From Enterococcus saccharolyticus subsp. saccharolyticus (GTDB lineage: Bacteria; Bacillota; Bacilli; Lactobacillales; Enterococcaceae), in NCBI RefSeq assembly GCF_029023825.1, contig NZ_CP118957.1:1023501-1087500 (forward strand): a stretch of 64,000 nt of DNA, in the 5' to 3' direction. Every line of letters begins with the position of its first letter. Position 1 is the first letter of the stretch. Positions 9,990 to 17,916 of the stretch are shown piece by piece. A program made the position numbers and the translations under genes. Below the pieces are notes generated by a model, which saw only the letters and a list, made by a program, of their open reading frames with translations, was not told the DNA's origin and searched no databases.

Positions 9990-10547
9990 ATGACCATCAA
10001 TGTTGCAGATAAAAAACGTTTTTTAAATTGGTTAGTGTCACATGAGTCTTTTTCACGACGAGAAGTTTCTTGGATTTTGAATTATTTAACGAATCACGAG
10101 ACGATATTGAAAAATGTTCATTTTGTTGAAATTGCTGATAAAACGCCTCGCGGAATTTGTGTGCAAACAACGACTATTGAAGGTGAGGCGATGTCCTTAT
10201 TTTTAGAAGGGAAAGTCTTTACTGATAGTGATCAAATTTTCCATGAAATTCGTTTGAATTGGAAAAATCCGTTATACTTAGAATGTCGTTTTAATCGTTC
10301 ATGGGAAAATGAATTCTTTTTGGCTGTTTTAGAAGACAATCCTTATCATCGTTGGAACGAAACCTTAGATGCTGACGTTGTTTCTAAGGTAGAGGAATAT
10401 TTTTTTAAAGAAGATGTAGAGATGAAAATTGCCGATTTATATAGACAAATCGATCAAGCCTTAGAAAATGATAATCACGAATTGTTTCTACAATTATCTG
10501 CCGAGGTTAATCAGCTATTAGAAAAGAAAGCATTAGTGACTGAATAA
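9990..10547 (+). CDS. YpiB / UPF0302 family protein
   Basis: 185 residues from ATG 9990, which lies 6 nt after AGGGTG. A GTG at 9981 is inside that ribosome site and would add only three residues. The protein starts with the RFLNWLVSHESFSRREVSWILNYL-type helical N-terminal domain of the UPF0302 family and ends with a short acidic helix that begins DLYRQIDQALENDNHELFLQ. It is the last gene of a three-gene operon. Its biochemical role is not established. Its terminator has been split by an IS (see 10547-12022). Confidence 0.8.
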   Translation: MTINVADKKRFLNWLVSHESFSRREVSWILNYLTNHETILKNVHFVEIADKTPRGICVQTTTIEGEAMSLFLEGKVFTDSDQIFHEIRLNWKNPLYLECRFNRSWENEFFLAVLEDNPYHRWNETLDADVVSKVEEYFFKEDVEMKIADLYRQIDQALENDNHELFLQLSAEVNQLLEKKALVTE

Positions 10548-10571
10548 AAAAGATCCAAGGACAATTTTTAG

Positions 10572-11996
10572 GGCTCTTTGTCAATAAGGACTGATGAAGA
10601 GGAATTTTATAAATCAGAGTAAGTAGAGAAATCGTCTTACTCTGATTTTTTTGTTATTTTACAATAATCAACTGATTCATCATAAAAATTCTCGTTCTCA
10701 TATTGTCAAAGGATTTAAATCCATAACTCACTCGCTTCAGTGTTTTGATGTGTGTATTTTTAGCTTCTATTTTTCCGTTAGAATAAGGATATACCATGGC
10801 ATTTCGTATGCCTTCTTCATACTTAGTTAGTCCTTGGAGTTTTATATTATGGAAGCATTCATAAGTTTCTTTTAAAGCTGGTGAGTAATTCAATAAACGA
10901 TCGATCATCATAGCTTCTGTTAAATATGGATATTTAGGTGCACGAAAACTTCGCCATGTTTTATATTCTGTATGTTGGATTAAGCTTCTATTTTTTGTGA
11001 GATAACGCCAATTTGCTTTTAATTTAAAGTAGGCTTCTTTATTTTTCGTCACAGCGATTCGCTTCATTTCTTTAACTCTAAAATCCTGAAAGGATTTATT
11101 TAAATGTTTTATGATGTGAAATCGATCGATGACTACTTTCGCATTTGGAAAGACACGTTTCGTTAATTGGTCGTAAGCTGCATTCATATCCGTTACGAGA
11201 TAACGGACATTCATTCGAGAAGGGTTTTCCATAAAATAGTGTGTTAATTTGTTTAATTTCCTCTTTGGTAAAATATCCACGAGTTTTCCCGTTTCCCCAT
11301 CTGCACAAATAAAACTCATTTTATCTTCTAAAGAAGCGTGAGAACGAAATTCATCCACCATTAATACACTAGGCAAACTAGATGTGTTAGGATTTGGAAT
11401 ATAAGTGCGTAATCCTTTCAGGATTCGAATCACTGTGGTGATAGAAACATGACAAAGTTTAGCAATCAACGTAAGTGAGCATTTTTCTTTTAATAAATCG
11501 ATAACTTTGAATTTTACATGATAGCCAATCGAACAACGTTTTTCAACTAAAGAACTTTGGGCAGTCCAGTTACTTGAACATTCTTTACACTTGTATCGCT
11601 GTTTAAATATCTTGATAATTGTTGGAAGATGATTGTATTGATCTAATCGTACACGTACACATTTTTTTCCATTCTTCACAATTGAAAGCTTTCCGAACTG
11701 ATTTTGAGCTGTACATCCACAATTTGGACAGCTCTTTTGATAAGGAGAACAAGTAGCCTCAATGACGATTGTTTGTCTATTTTTGATAGTTTCGTAAGAA
11801 ACATGGATAATTTTTAAAGAAGGGTCTGTAATTCTTAGCATTTTTTTGATATGATTATTCATAAGACATACTCCTTTCTCTTGTTTATTTTGTAGTGATT
11901 TAATCATACAGGAAGTGGGTATGTTTTTTAATACCTAAAATTACAAATGGACTGATGAATTGAATTCAATTCATCAGTCCATTAAATTATAGAGCC
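10572..11996. mobile_element. ISL3-family insertion sequence, complete
   Basis: 1425 bp. The ends begin GGCTCTTTGTCAAT on the left and, read inward, GGCTCTATAATTTAAT on the right; GGACTGATGAA follows in both ends. It contains one transposase gene on the minus strand. The inverted repeats, exact 8-bp duplication and uninterrupted transposase indicate a recent and potentially active insertion. Confidence 0.93.
10654..11862 (-). CDS. ISL3-family transposase
   Basis: 402 residues from ATG 11862, which has GGAG upstream; an in-frame ATG at 11907 lacks a ribosome site. The N-terminal zinc-binding domain has CPNCGC and a later CKEC pair. A helix-turn-helix follows around LIAKLCHVSITTVIRILKGL. The DDE catalytic core is visible as Asp in VDEFRSHA, Asp in VTDMNAAYD, and Glu in NGKIEAKN. 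The gene is intact and is the only gene of the element. Confidence 0.95.
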   Translation of the reverse strand: MNNHIKKMLRITDPSLKIIHVSYETIKNRQTIVIEATCSPYQKSCPNCGCTAQNQFGKLSIVKNGKKCVRVRLDQYNHLPTIIKIFKQRYKCKECSSNWTAQSSLVEKRCSIGYHVKFKVIDLLKEKCSLTLIAKLCHVSITTVIRILKGLRTYIPNPNTSSLPSVLMVDEFRSHASLEDKMSFICADGETGKLVDILPKRKLNKLTHYFMENPSRMNVRYLVTDMNAAYDQLTKRVFPNAKVVIDRFHIIKHLNKSFQDFRVKEMKRIAVTKNKEAYFKLKANWRYLTKNRSLIQHTEYKTWRSFRAPKYPYLTEAMMIDRLLNYSPALKETYECFHNIKLQGLTKYEEGIRNAMVYPYSNGKIEAKNTHIKTLKRVSYGFKSFDNMRTRIFMMNQLIIVK

Positions 11997-12059
11997 ATTT
12001 TTAGTTGTTCTTGGATCTTTTTGTTCTTTTTCATGATAAAATAAAGTAATAAAAAAATA

Positions 12060-13426
12060 CACTAGTGTTGCATTAAAAATTGTACTATTCCATGAAACAA
12101 AAAAATTCTTTATACTAGCACTTGGATGACTTATCCAAGACCAATACAAAGAACCACAATGTGGATAAGTATAAAACAAATTCTGCATTTAATAAATGGT
12201 TTTCTGCCATAAATTTAGAAAATCTTTCTGTTTGTGCTAAACAATTCATTGTCAATTACAATTCATATCGGAAAAAACTCTCTTTTGAAGCGGTTCTGAA
12301 GCTCTTTCTCTACGCCATTAACGAAGAAAAAGAAAGCTTACGTGATTTGAGTACCTCTCTAATCAACGAATCACTTCAGCTAGAAACTGATGTGACAACT
12401 ATCAGTCATACTCAATTATCGCGTGCATTTAATGCCCTTGATTCAAGCGTGTTAGAAGAAATCTTCCAACGGCTTTTAGAAAAAGTCCACTATCAGACAA
12501 GACCAACGAAACGAAACAGTCTGTATCTGATTGATTCCAGTACCTTTTCTCTCAGTTTGAAACGTCATAAGTGGGCGACTTTTCGCCAAACAAAATCAGG
12601 TGTTAAGTTACACTTAAACTACTGTTATATGGACGATACTACGATGTATCCCACTGATTTTACCTTAACGAATGCCCGTGAACATGATGTCAATCAACTG
12701 CCCTTGCTGGTGAATAAACCTGAAGCGACCTACGTTTTTGATCGTGGCTACTTGGATTTTGAAAAGATGGACCAGATGCATTGGGATGGCTACTTCTTCG
12801 TTACACGTATCAAGAAAAACACCACTGTTCGCTTGATTGAAACCTTGGAAAAATCACCCGAAAAAGAAATTCTACGAGATGAATCGGTTCGTTTGGGTTC
12901 TAAAGCGTATGTGACAACGCTGCTTCGTTTGGTCACCGTTCAAGATGACACAGGACGAGTGTTTCAATTTATTACTAATCGAATGGACTGCACGTCAAAA
13001 GAAATAGCGGACATGTATCACGCTCGGTGGCAAATCGAATTGTTTTTCAAACACATCAAACAACACATGACCAGTAAAACCTTCTTTTCTCAAAGTGAAC
13101 AGGGCGTGCAGAATCAATTGATTCTAACGATGATTTCTGCACTGCTCACGTTTCTCATCAAATTGGAAACAAAGACAGTAAAATCGGTGTTTCAGATCAA
13201 ACGATTCTTTCGATATTTACTCTTTCAACCAGTTGAATGTTGGTTAGAAAAGTTAATTCCCACATGAGAAATAAGAAAAATAGCTCGTTACTTTTGGTTT
13301 TCAGTTGAATAACAGCTAAAAAATTCTGGAAAAAGTCATCCTCTGCGTCAGCACAGCTTCTTTTGACCTATTTCCAGAGAAAGTGGTTTTCAGAATATTC
13401 TGAAAGGTTTTTATGCAACACTAGTG
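12060..13426. mobile_element. IS4-family insertion sequence, left copy
   Basis: 1367 bp with terminal inverted repeats starting CACTAGTGTTGCAT at 12060 and its complement ending at 13426. The transposase is on the plus strand. It is nearly identical to the right copy at 16360-17726. Its inner end lies inside the coding sequence of the racemase gene. Confidence 0.9.
12122..13267 (+). CDS. IS4-family DDE transposase (left copy)
   Basis: 381 residues. The start is TTG at 12122, directly after an in-frame TAG, because no ATG is available nearby. The DDE residues are seen as Asp in LIDSSTFSL, Asp in VFDRGYLDF and Glu in YHARWQIELFFKHIK. The last motif fits the Y-2-R-3-E-6-K signature of the IS4 family. 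The protein differs from the right copy in only its second residue (Asp here, Asn there), reflecting one G/A change, so the copies duplicated or were exchanged very recently. Confidence 0.93.
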   Translation: MDDLSKTNTKNHNVDKYKTNSAFNKWFSAINLENLSVCAKQFIVNYNSYRKKLSFEAVLKLFLYAINEEKESLRDLSTSLINESLQLETDVTTISHTQLSRAFNALDSSVLEEIFQRLLEKVHYQTRPTKRNSLYLIDSSTFSLSLKRHKWATFRQTKSGVKLHLNYCYMDDTTMYPTDFTLTNAREHDVNQLPLLVNKPEATYVFDRGYLDFEKMDQMHWDGYFFVTRIKKNTTVRLIETLEKSPEKEILRDESVRLGSKAYVTTLLRLVTVQDDTGRVFQFITNRMDCTSKEIADMYHARWQIELFFKHIKQHMTSKTFFSQSEQGVQNQLILTMISALLTFLIKLETKTVKSVFQIKRFFRYLLFQPVECWLEKLIPT

Positions 13427-14082
13427 ATTATGAACAAATCAATCAATTAGTCAATCAACGATTAGGAGGTTTGCATTCGGCCAAGATTCTTTTAGCTAGT
13501 GTTGATTTTGATGAGATCGAAAAACTGCAATCACAAAATGAATGGGAAAAAAGTGGTCAAATACTTGGAGAAGTTGCTAAGAGTTTGGAAAAAGCAGGAG
13601 CAGAATTTTTTTTAATTTGTACCAATACCATGCATAAGGTCGCAGACCAGGTCCAAGAGGCGGTAACAATCCCTATGCTGCATATCGCAGACGCAACAAT
13701 CAAAGAATTGAATCAAAACAAAATTACCAAAGTGGGATTGTTAGGAACCAAATATACGATGCAGCAAGACTTTTACAAGCAACGAATCCTTGCTTCTAAT
13801 ATTGAGGTACTTGTGCCTGAGTCGGAAGATATAGAGAAGATCAATCAAGTGATTTTCAATGAACTTGTCTTAGGTGAGATTACTCCCGAGTCCAAACAAG
13901 AGTATCAAATCATTATTGAAAAATTGATCGCAGCTGGTGCACAGGGAATCATCCTCGGATGTACAGAAATCGGTTTGTTGATCCAGCAGGATGACGTGAC
14001 GATCCCGATTTTTGACAAGACAGTGATCCACTCAAAAGCAGCAGTGGATTATGCTTTAAATGATTCGGAGCAACTAAACTAG
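13427..14082 (+). pseudogene. Aspartate/glutamate racemase-family gene, 5' end removed by an IS
   Basis: The reading frame runs out of the IS end into a racemase body, starting at YEQINQLVNQRLGGLHSAK. Intact family members carry about 20 further residues, including the glycine-rich GGM start. These are missing and replaced by IS-derived codons (the open frame begins at 13363). Both catalytic cysteine regions remain: ICTNTMHK near the middle and ILGCTEIG near the end. Without its own N-terminus and promoter it is very probably not functional. A second, intact racemase gene lies at 33677. Confidence 0.8.
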
Positions 14083-14224
14083 TGAGCCTGTTTGTAATCG
14101 CTAAACAAAAGAAATGTTAGCAAAATATTTCTTTTATTTACCACTCTTTTCATATTTGTTGTTGACATTGAATTGTTTCTAAGGTAAATTACTTTTTAAG
14201 CAAATAAAATAATTCGTCTGTTGA

Positions 14225-14480
14225 AGAGAAGAGTAGTTTTGTCGATCTTTTTAGAGAGGTTCTGGTTGGTGAAAAGAACTAAGGGAGAGAAGCGAAGATG
14301 GTCTCTGAGGATAATCCATCGATAGGTAGGTGGGTTCGGTCTGGCCGACCGTTAACATGGACACCATTTCTTATAGATGATGAGATGGGTTAAGGAAAGC
14401 TGATGCTTTCAAATAAAGGTGGTACCACGGTTATACGTCCTTTTGTCAACTCGTTGACAAAAGGACTTTTTTTATTTTAT
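14225..14480 (+). promoter_or_regulatory. T-box riboswitch upstream of the MetQ-type gene
   Basis: The T-box core GGTGGTACCACG (14419-14430 region) is followed by a terminator pairing GTCCTTTTGTCAAC (14437-14450) with GTTGACAAAAGGAC (14453-14466) and a T run. Stem I features are visible upstream (AGAGAGG and GGTTGGTGAAAA). An ATG triplet in GAAGATGGTCTC (14291-14302 region) would fit a methionine specifier, but I could not prove the specifier loop by eye. Uncharged tRNA would prevent termination and switch on the transporter gene. Confidence 0.85.
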
Positions 14481-14534
14481 TTGATAAATAATCAAATAGA
14501 CAATACAAATAGGAAAATAAAAGGAGCGATTGAG

Positions 14535-15398
14535 ATGAAAAAGGGTTGGAAAAAAATTATCGGTTTAAGTTTATTAGGTGCAGTGTTTCTAGGTTTGGCA
14601 GCTTGTGGAAATAGCGGTGATACTTCAGAGACAGGAGCTGCTGAAGGTGGCAATGAAGAACCAAAAACGATTGTTGTAGGTGCCGGAGCAACACCGCACG
14701 CAGAAATTTTAGAAGATGTGAAAGGTCGTTTGGCTGAAGAGGGTTACGATTTAGAGATCAAAGTGTTTGACGATTTTGTATTGCCAAATACAGCATTAGC
14801 AGATGGCGATCTAGACATCAATTTGTACCAGCACGAGCCGTTTTTGATCAATTTCAACGAAGAGCATGATACAGATCTGGTTGTTGCAGGCGATACGAAA
14901 TACTATTTCTTGCCTTTAGGTATCTATCCTGGACAAACATCTTCTTTGGATGAACTGGCAGACGGCGCAAAAGTTTCAATTCCGAATGATGCAACTAATG
15001 GGGGCCGTGCCTTACTGTTGTTACAGGATGCAGGATTAATCCAATTAAAAGAGGACGCAGACATTACGGCAACAGTGAGTGATATAGTAGAAAATCCTAA
15101 AAATTTGGAACTTGTTGAACTAGATGCTGCTCAAGTTGTTCGTTCTCTGGATGATGTGGATATTGCTGTCATCAATGCCAACTACGTTTTAGGTTCTGAC
15201 TTGAGTGTCAATGAGGATACATTGCTGACTGAAGCGAAGGATTCACAAGCCGCAGAAACCTATGCTTGTGTAGCAGCTGTTAAAGACGGTGCCCAAGACG
15301 ATGAAGCGATCCAAGCATTTCTTGCAGCTTTAGGATCTGATGAAACAAGAGAATTTATCGAAGAAACCTATCAAGGAGCGGTCATTCCAGTATTTTAA
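14535..15398 (+). CDS. MetQ/NlpA-family substrate-binding lipoprotein
   Basis: 287 residues from ATG 14535, with AAGGAG upstream; the earlier in-frame ATG at 14403 lies inside the T-box terminator. The signal peptide ends in a lipobox LAAC followed by GNSGD, so the protein is a membrane-anchored lipoprotein. The body has the NlpA/MetQ pattern (VVGAGATPHAEIL, DLDINLYQHEPF, IPNDATNGGRAL, AVINANYVL), which binds methionine or its derivatives for a MetNI ABC transporter. No metN or metI gene is next to it, so it must use a transporter encoded elsewhere. It is the only apparently functional cargo gene of the composite transposon. Confidence 0.88.
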   Translation: MKKGWKKIIGLSLLGAVFLGLAACGNSGDTSETGAAEGGNEEPKTIVVGAGATPHAEILEDVKGRLAEEGYDLEIKVFDDFVLPNTALADGDLDINLYQHEPFLINFNEEHDTDLVVAGDTKYYFLPLGIYPGQTSSLDELADGAKVSIPNDATNGGRALLLLQDAGLIQLKEDADITATVSDIVENPKNLELVELDAAQVVRSLDDVDIAVINANYVLGSDLSVNEDTLLTEAKDSQAAETYACVAAVKDGAQDDEAIQAFLAALGSDETREFIEETYQGAVIPVF

Positions 15399-15410
15399 TC
15401 AAGCTCTTGA

Positions 15411-15443
15411 AAAACGCCGAGAAGTTTTCGGCGTTTTTTTTTT
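15411..15443 (+). terminator. Terminator of the MetQ-type gene
   Basis: AAAACGCCGA with TTCGGCGTTTT and a long T run of more than ten. Confidence 0.9.
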
Positions 15444-15453
15444 TTTATGTGTA

Positions 15454-16187
15454 TTGAAAACCCCTGGCTAAGCCGGGGGTTCCAAAGAGCTTCCAGCGAG
15501 GTATTAAAAAAGCCTCCCAAAAATGATAAGATGAAATTGGTTTCCCGACCACCACATCCATCAATTTAGGAGGTGCCTATTATGAAAAAGGCTAATGAAA
15601 GTTTATCACACACGACATGGAAATGTAAGTACCACATTGTTTTTGCACCAAAATATAGACGACAAGTGATTTATGGAAAGTATAAGAAAAGTATAGGTGA
15701 GATCATCCGAACATTATGTGAAAGAAAAGGAGTGGAGATCATCGAAGCAAATGCGTGCAAAGATCATATCCACTTACTCGTAAGTATCCCACCAAAATAT
15801 AGTGTATCAGGTTTTGTAGGCTATTTAAAAGGCAAGAGTAGCTTAATGATTTTTGACAGACATGCGAATTTGAAGTATCGGTATGGGAACCGAAAATTTT
15901 GGTGTAGAGGGTATTACGTGGATACAGTAGGAAGAAATAAGAAGCAGATCGAAGAATACATTCGGAATCAAGTACAAGAAGATTATGTAGCAGATCAGCT
16001 AACATTGTTTGAAGAGTATGATCCGTTTACAGGACAAAAAAACAAGAAGAAGTGAAAGAGATTCTTTAAGGATCAGTGAGTAAAAGTGGTGCAAGTGGGA
16101 AACCGTTCAGGAAGCCTTTTAGGCTATGGCCGGTAAAAGAGGCTTTCAGCCGAAGAACAAACCTCCAGTTCACACTGGAGGTTTTGA
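15454..16187. mobile_element. IS200/IS605-family element (tnpA only)
   Basis: The left end has a subterminal hairpin AACCCC...GGGGGTT (15459-15481) and the right end AACCTCCAG...CTGGAGGTT (16160-16183). These are imperfect palindromes of the type used by HUH transposases, without terminal inverted repeats or target duplication. One tnpA gene lies between. The exact ends are approximate. It lies within the composite transposon cargo, just after the MetQ terminator. Confidence 0.8.
15582..16055 (+). CDS. tnpA: IS200/IS605-family transposase TnpA (HUH Y1)
   Basis: 157 residues from ATG 15582, 8 nt after TAGGAGG; a GTG at 15573 overlaps that site. The single-strand transposase signature is present: the HUH pair in DHIHLLVSIPP and the catalytic Tyr in the C-terminal helix near KKQIEEYIRNQ. 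The length is normal for IS200 TnpA and the gene is intact. No tnpB accompanies it. Confidence 0.93.
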   Translation: MKKANESLSHTTWKCKYHIVFAPKYRRQVIYGKYKKSIGEIIRTLCERKGVEIIEANACKDHIHLLVSIPPKYSVSGFVGYLKGKSSLMIFDRHANLKYRYGNRKFWCRGYYVDTVGRNKKQIEEYIRNQVQEDYVADQLTLFEEYDPFTGQKNKKK

Positions 16188-16359
16188 TTGAGAAAAAATA
16201 GCATGACTACGAATGACCAATCAATGAATAATCGATCATGACCAAAATACCGAAAGTTCAGAACTAGCTATTTTATTTACTTGAGACGATAACAAGAAAA
16301 ATCAGTCAGTTTTCCCAGTAATCAAAAAAATTTTATTTATTGTTATTTATAAATTTTTT
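16188..16359. other. Gene-free stretch between IS200 and the right IS copy
   Basis: AT-rich, no open frame of note. AAAAATAGC near 16195 could pair with GCTATTTT near 16269 but with a 65-nt gap, so no clear terminator. Nothing else recognised. Confidence 0.5.
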
Positions 16360-17726
16360 CACTAGTGTTGCATAAAAACCTTTCAGAATATTCTGAAAAC
16401 CACTTTCTCTGGAAATAGGTCAAAAGAAGCTGTGCTGACGCAGAGGATGACTTTTTCCAGAATTTTTTAGCTGTTATTCAACTGAAAACCAAAAGTAACG
16501 AGCTATTTTTCTTATTTCTCATGTGGGAATTAACTTTTCTAACCAACATTCAACTGGTTGAAAGAGTAAATATCGAAAGAATCGTTTGATCTGAAACACC
16601 GATTTTACTGTCTTTGTTTCCAATTTGATGAGAAACGTGAGCAGTGCAGAAATCATCGTTAGAATCAATTGATTCTGCACGCCCTGTTCACTTTGAGAAA
16701 AGAAGGTTTTACTGGTCATGTGTTGTTTGATGTGTTTGAAAAACAATTCGATTTGCCACCGAGCGTGATACATGTCCGCTATTTCTTTTGACGTGCAGTC
16801 CATTCGATTAGTAATAAATTGAAACACTCGTCCTGTGTCATCTTGAACGGTGACCAAACGAAGCAGCGTTGTCACATACGCTTTAGAACCCAAACGAACC
16901 GATTCATCTCGTAGAATTTCTTTTTCGGGTGATTTTTCCAAGGTTTCAATCAAGCGAACAGTGGTGTTTTTCTTGATACGTGTAACGAAGAAGTAGCCAT
17001 CCCAATGCATCTGGTCCATCTTTTCAAAATCCAAGTAGCCACGATCAAAAACGTAGGTCGCTTCAGGTTTATTCACCAGCAAGGGCAGTTGATTGACATC
17101 ATGTTCACGGGCATTCGTTAAGGTAAAATCAGTGGGATACATCGTAGTATCGTCCATATAACAGTAGTTTAAGTGTAACTTAACACCTGATTTTGTTTGG
17201 CGAAAAGTCGCCCACTTATGACGTTTCAAACTGAGAGAAAAGGTACTGGAATCAATCAGATACAGACTGTTTCGTTTCGTTGGTCTTGTCTGATAGTGGA
17301 CTTTTTCTAAAAGCCGTTGGAAGATTTCTTCTAACACGCTTGAATCAAGGGCATTAAATGCACGCGATAATTGAGTATGACTGATAGTTGTCACATCAGT
17401 TTCTAGCTGAAGTGATTCGTTGATTAGAGAGGTACTCAAATCACGTAAGCTTTCTTTTTCTTCGTTAATGGCGTAGAGAAAGAGCTTCAGAACCGCTTCA
17501 AAAGAGAGTTTTTTCCGATATGAATTGTAATTGACAATGAATTGTTTAGCACAAACAGAAAGATTTTCTAAATTTATGGCAGAAAACCATTTATTAAATG
17601 CAGAATTTGTTTTATACTTATCCACATTGTGGTTCTTTGTATTGGTCTTGGATAAGTCATTCAAGTGCTAGTATAAAGAATTTTTTTGTTTCATGGAATA
17701 GTACAATTTTTAATGCAACACTAGTG
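16360..17726. mobile_element. IS4-family insertion sequence, right copy (inverted)
   Basis: 1367 bp, same ends as the left copy, with the transposase on the minus strand. Its outer end lies 21 nt before the conserved inverted repeat of the CRISPR leader. Confidence 0.9.
16519..17664 (-). CDS. IS4-family DDE transposase (right copy)
   Basis: 381 residues, identical to the left-copy transposase except residue 2 (Asn for Asp). TTG start at 17664. The same DDE motifs and Y-R-E-K signature are present. Both genes are intact, so either could drive movement of the composite unit. Confidence 0.93.
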   Translation of the reverse strand: MNDLSKTNTKNHNVDKYKTNSAFNKWFSAINLENLSVCAKQFIVNYNSYRKKLSFEAVLKLFLYAINEEKESLRDLSTSLINESLQLETDVTTISHTQLSRAFNALDSSVLEEIFQRLLEKVHYQTRPTKRNSLYLIDSSTFSLSLKRHKWATFRQTKSGVKLHLNYCYMDDTTMYPTDFTLTNAREHDVNQLPLLVNKPEATYVFDRGYLDFEKMDQMHWDGYFFVTRIKKNTTVRLIETLEKSPEKEILRDESVRLGSKAYVTTLLRLVTVQDDTGRVFQFITNRMDCTSKEIADMYHARWQIELFFKHIKQHMTSKTFFSQSEQGVQNQLILTMISALLTFLIKLETKTVKSVFQIKRFFRYLLFQPVECWLEKLIPT

Positions 17727-17735
17727 AAAAAAATA

Positions 17736-17916
17736 ATAAGATAATGTGTGCGAATCCTAAGCTCCCATAAATTTCCTAGGAGATTCGCACCACTAAAATA
17801 TCATTAAATGATAAAATAAATACATTTATATTCTATTTTACCAAAAAATACATATAATTGGGCGATACTCATCAGAAAATGTATCCTCTTCAAACCATTT
17901 CCCCCCATAAATCGCC
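17736..17916 (+). promoter_or_regulatory. CRISPR leader, type I-C-like
   Basis: An AT-rich stretch immediately upstream of the first repeat. It contains the inverted repeat GTGCGAATC (17748-17756) and GATTCGCAC (17782-17790) around a CCTAAGCTCCCATAAA-like centre. From memory, I-C systems of streptococci and relatives carry a very similar GTGCGAA...TTCGCAC block between cas2 and the array. Here the place expected for cas2 is occupied by the transposon end. Confidence 0.65.

Larger units (their letters stand above)
10564..12004. repeat. 8-bp target-site duplication of the ISL3-family element
   Basis: ATTTTTAG occurs at 10564-10571 immediately before the left inverted repeat and at 11997-12004 immediately after the right one. 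Eight base pairs is the duplication length known for the ISL3 family. Confidence 0.92.
10547..12022 (+). terminator. Original ypiB terminator, split by the ISL3-family element
   Basis: AAAAAGATCCAAGGACAA (10547-10564) is complementary to TTGTTCTTGGATCTTTTT (12005-12022) apart from one G-U pair. With the IS and one copy of its 8-bp duplication removed, they form an 18-bp stem around the loop TTTTTAG followed by a T-rich tail. The element sits exactly in that loop, so the terminator arms are now about 1.44 kb apart. Confidence 0.8.
12060..17726. mobile_element. Composite transposon bounded by inverted IS4-family copies
   Basis: 5667 bp. Two 1367-bp IS copies in opposite orientation bound a 2.9-kb cargo: a 5'-truncated racemase gene, a T-box leader with a MetQ-type lipoprotein gene, and an IS200-type element. 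All four IS ends start CACTAGTGTTGCAT. A 9-bp direct repeat flanks the outer ends only, which supports movement of the whole unit. The unit sits between an ISL3 element and a CRISPR leader. Confidence 0.75.
12051..17735. repeat. 9-bp direct repeat flanking the whole composite transposon
   Basis: AAAAAAATA at 12051-12059 directly precedes the outer end of the left IS4-family copy, and the same nine bases at 17727-17735 directly follow the outer end of the right copy. The inner flanks differ (ATTATGAAC after 13426; AAATTTTTT before 16360), so neither single copy has a matching pair. The repeat is AT-rich, which weakens but does not remove its value. Nine bp is a duplication length used by IS4-family elements such as IS10. 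Confidence 0.7.

Noticed and set aside
12060-12067. CACTAGTG as a target-site duplication of the IS4-family copies
   Set aside because: The palindromic octamer is present at all four IS ends, so it is better read as part of the terminal inverted repeat.
14403-14534. 44-residue N-terminal extension of the MetQ-type protein
   Set aside because: It would be translated from the T-box antiterminator/terminator and would destroy the signal peptide.
16188-16290. Terminator or small RNA after the IS200 element
   Set aside because: The complementary blocks are about 65 nt apart with no T run; support is too weak.
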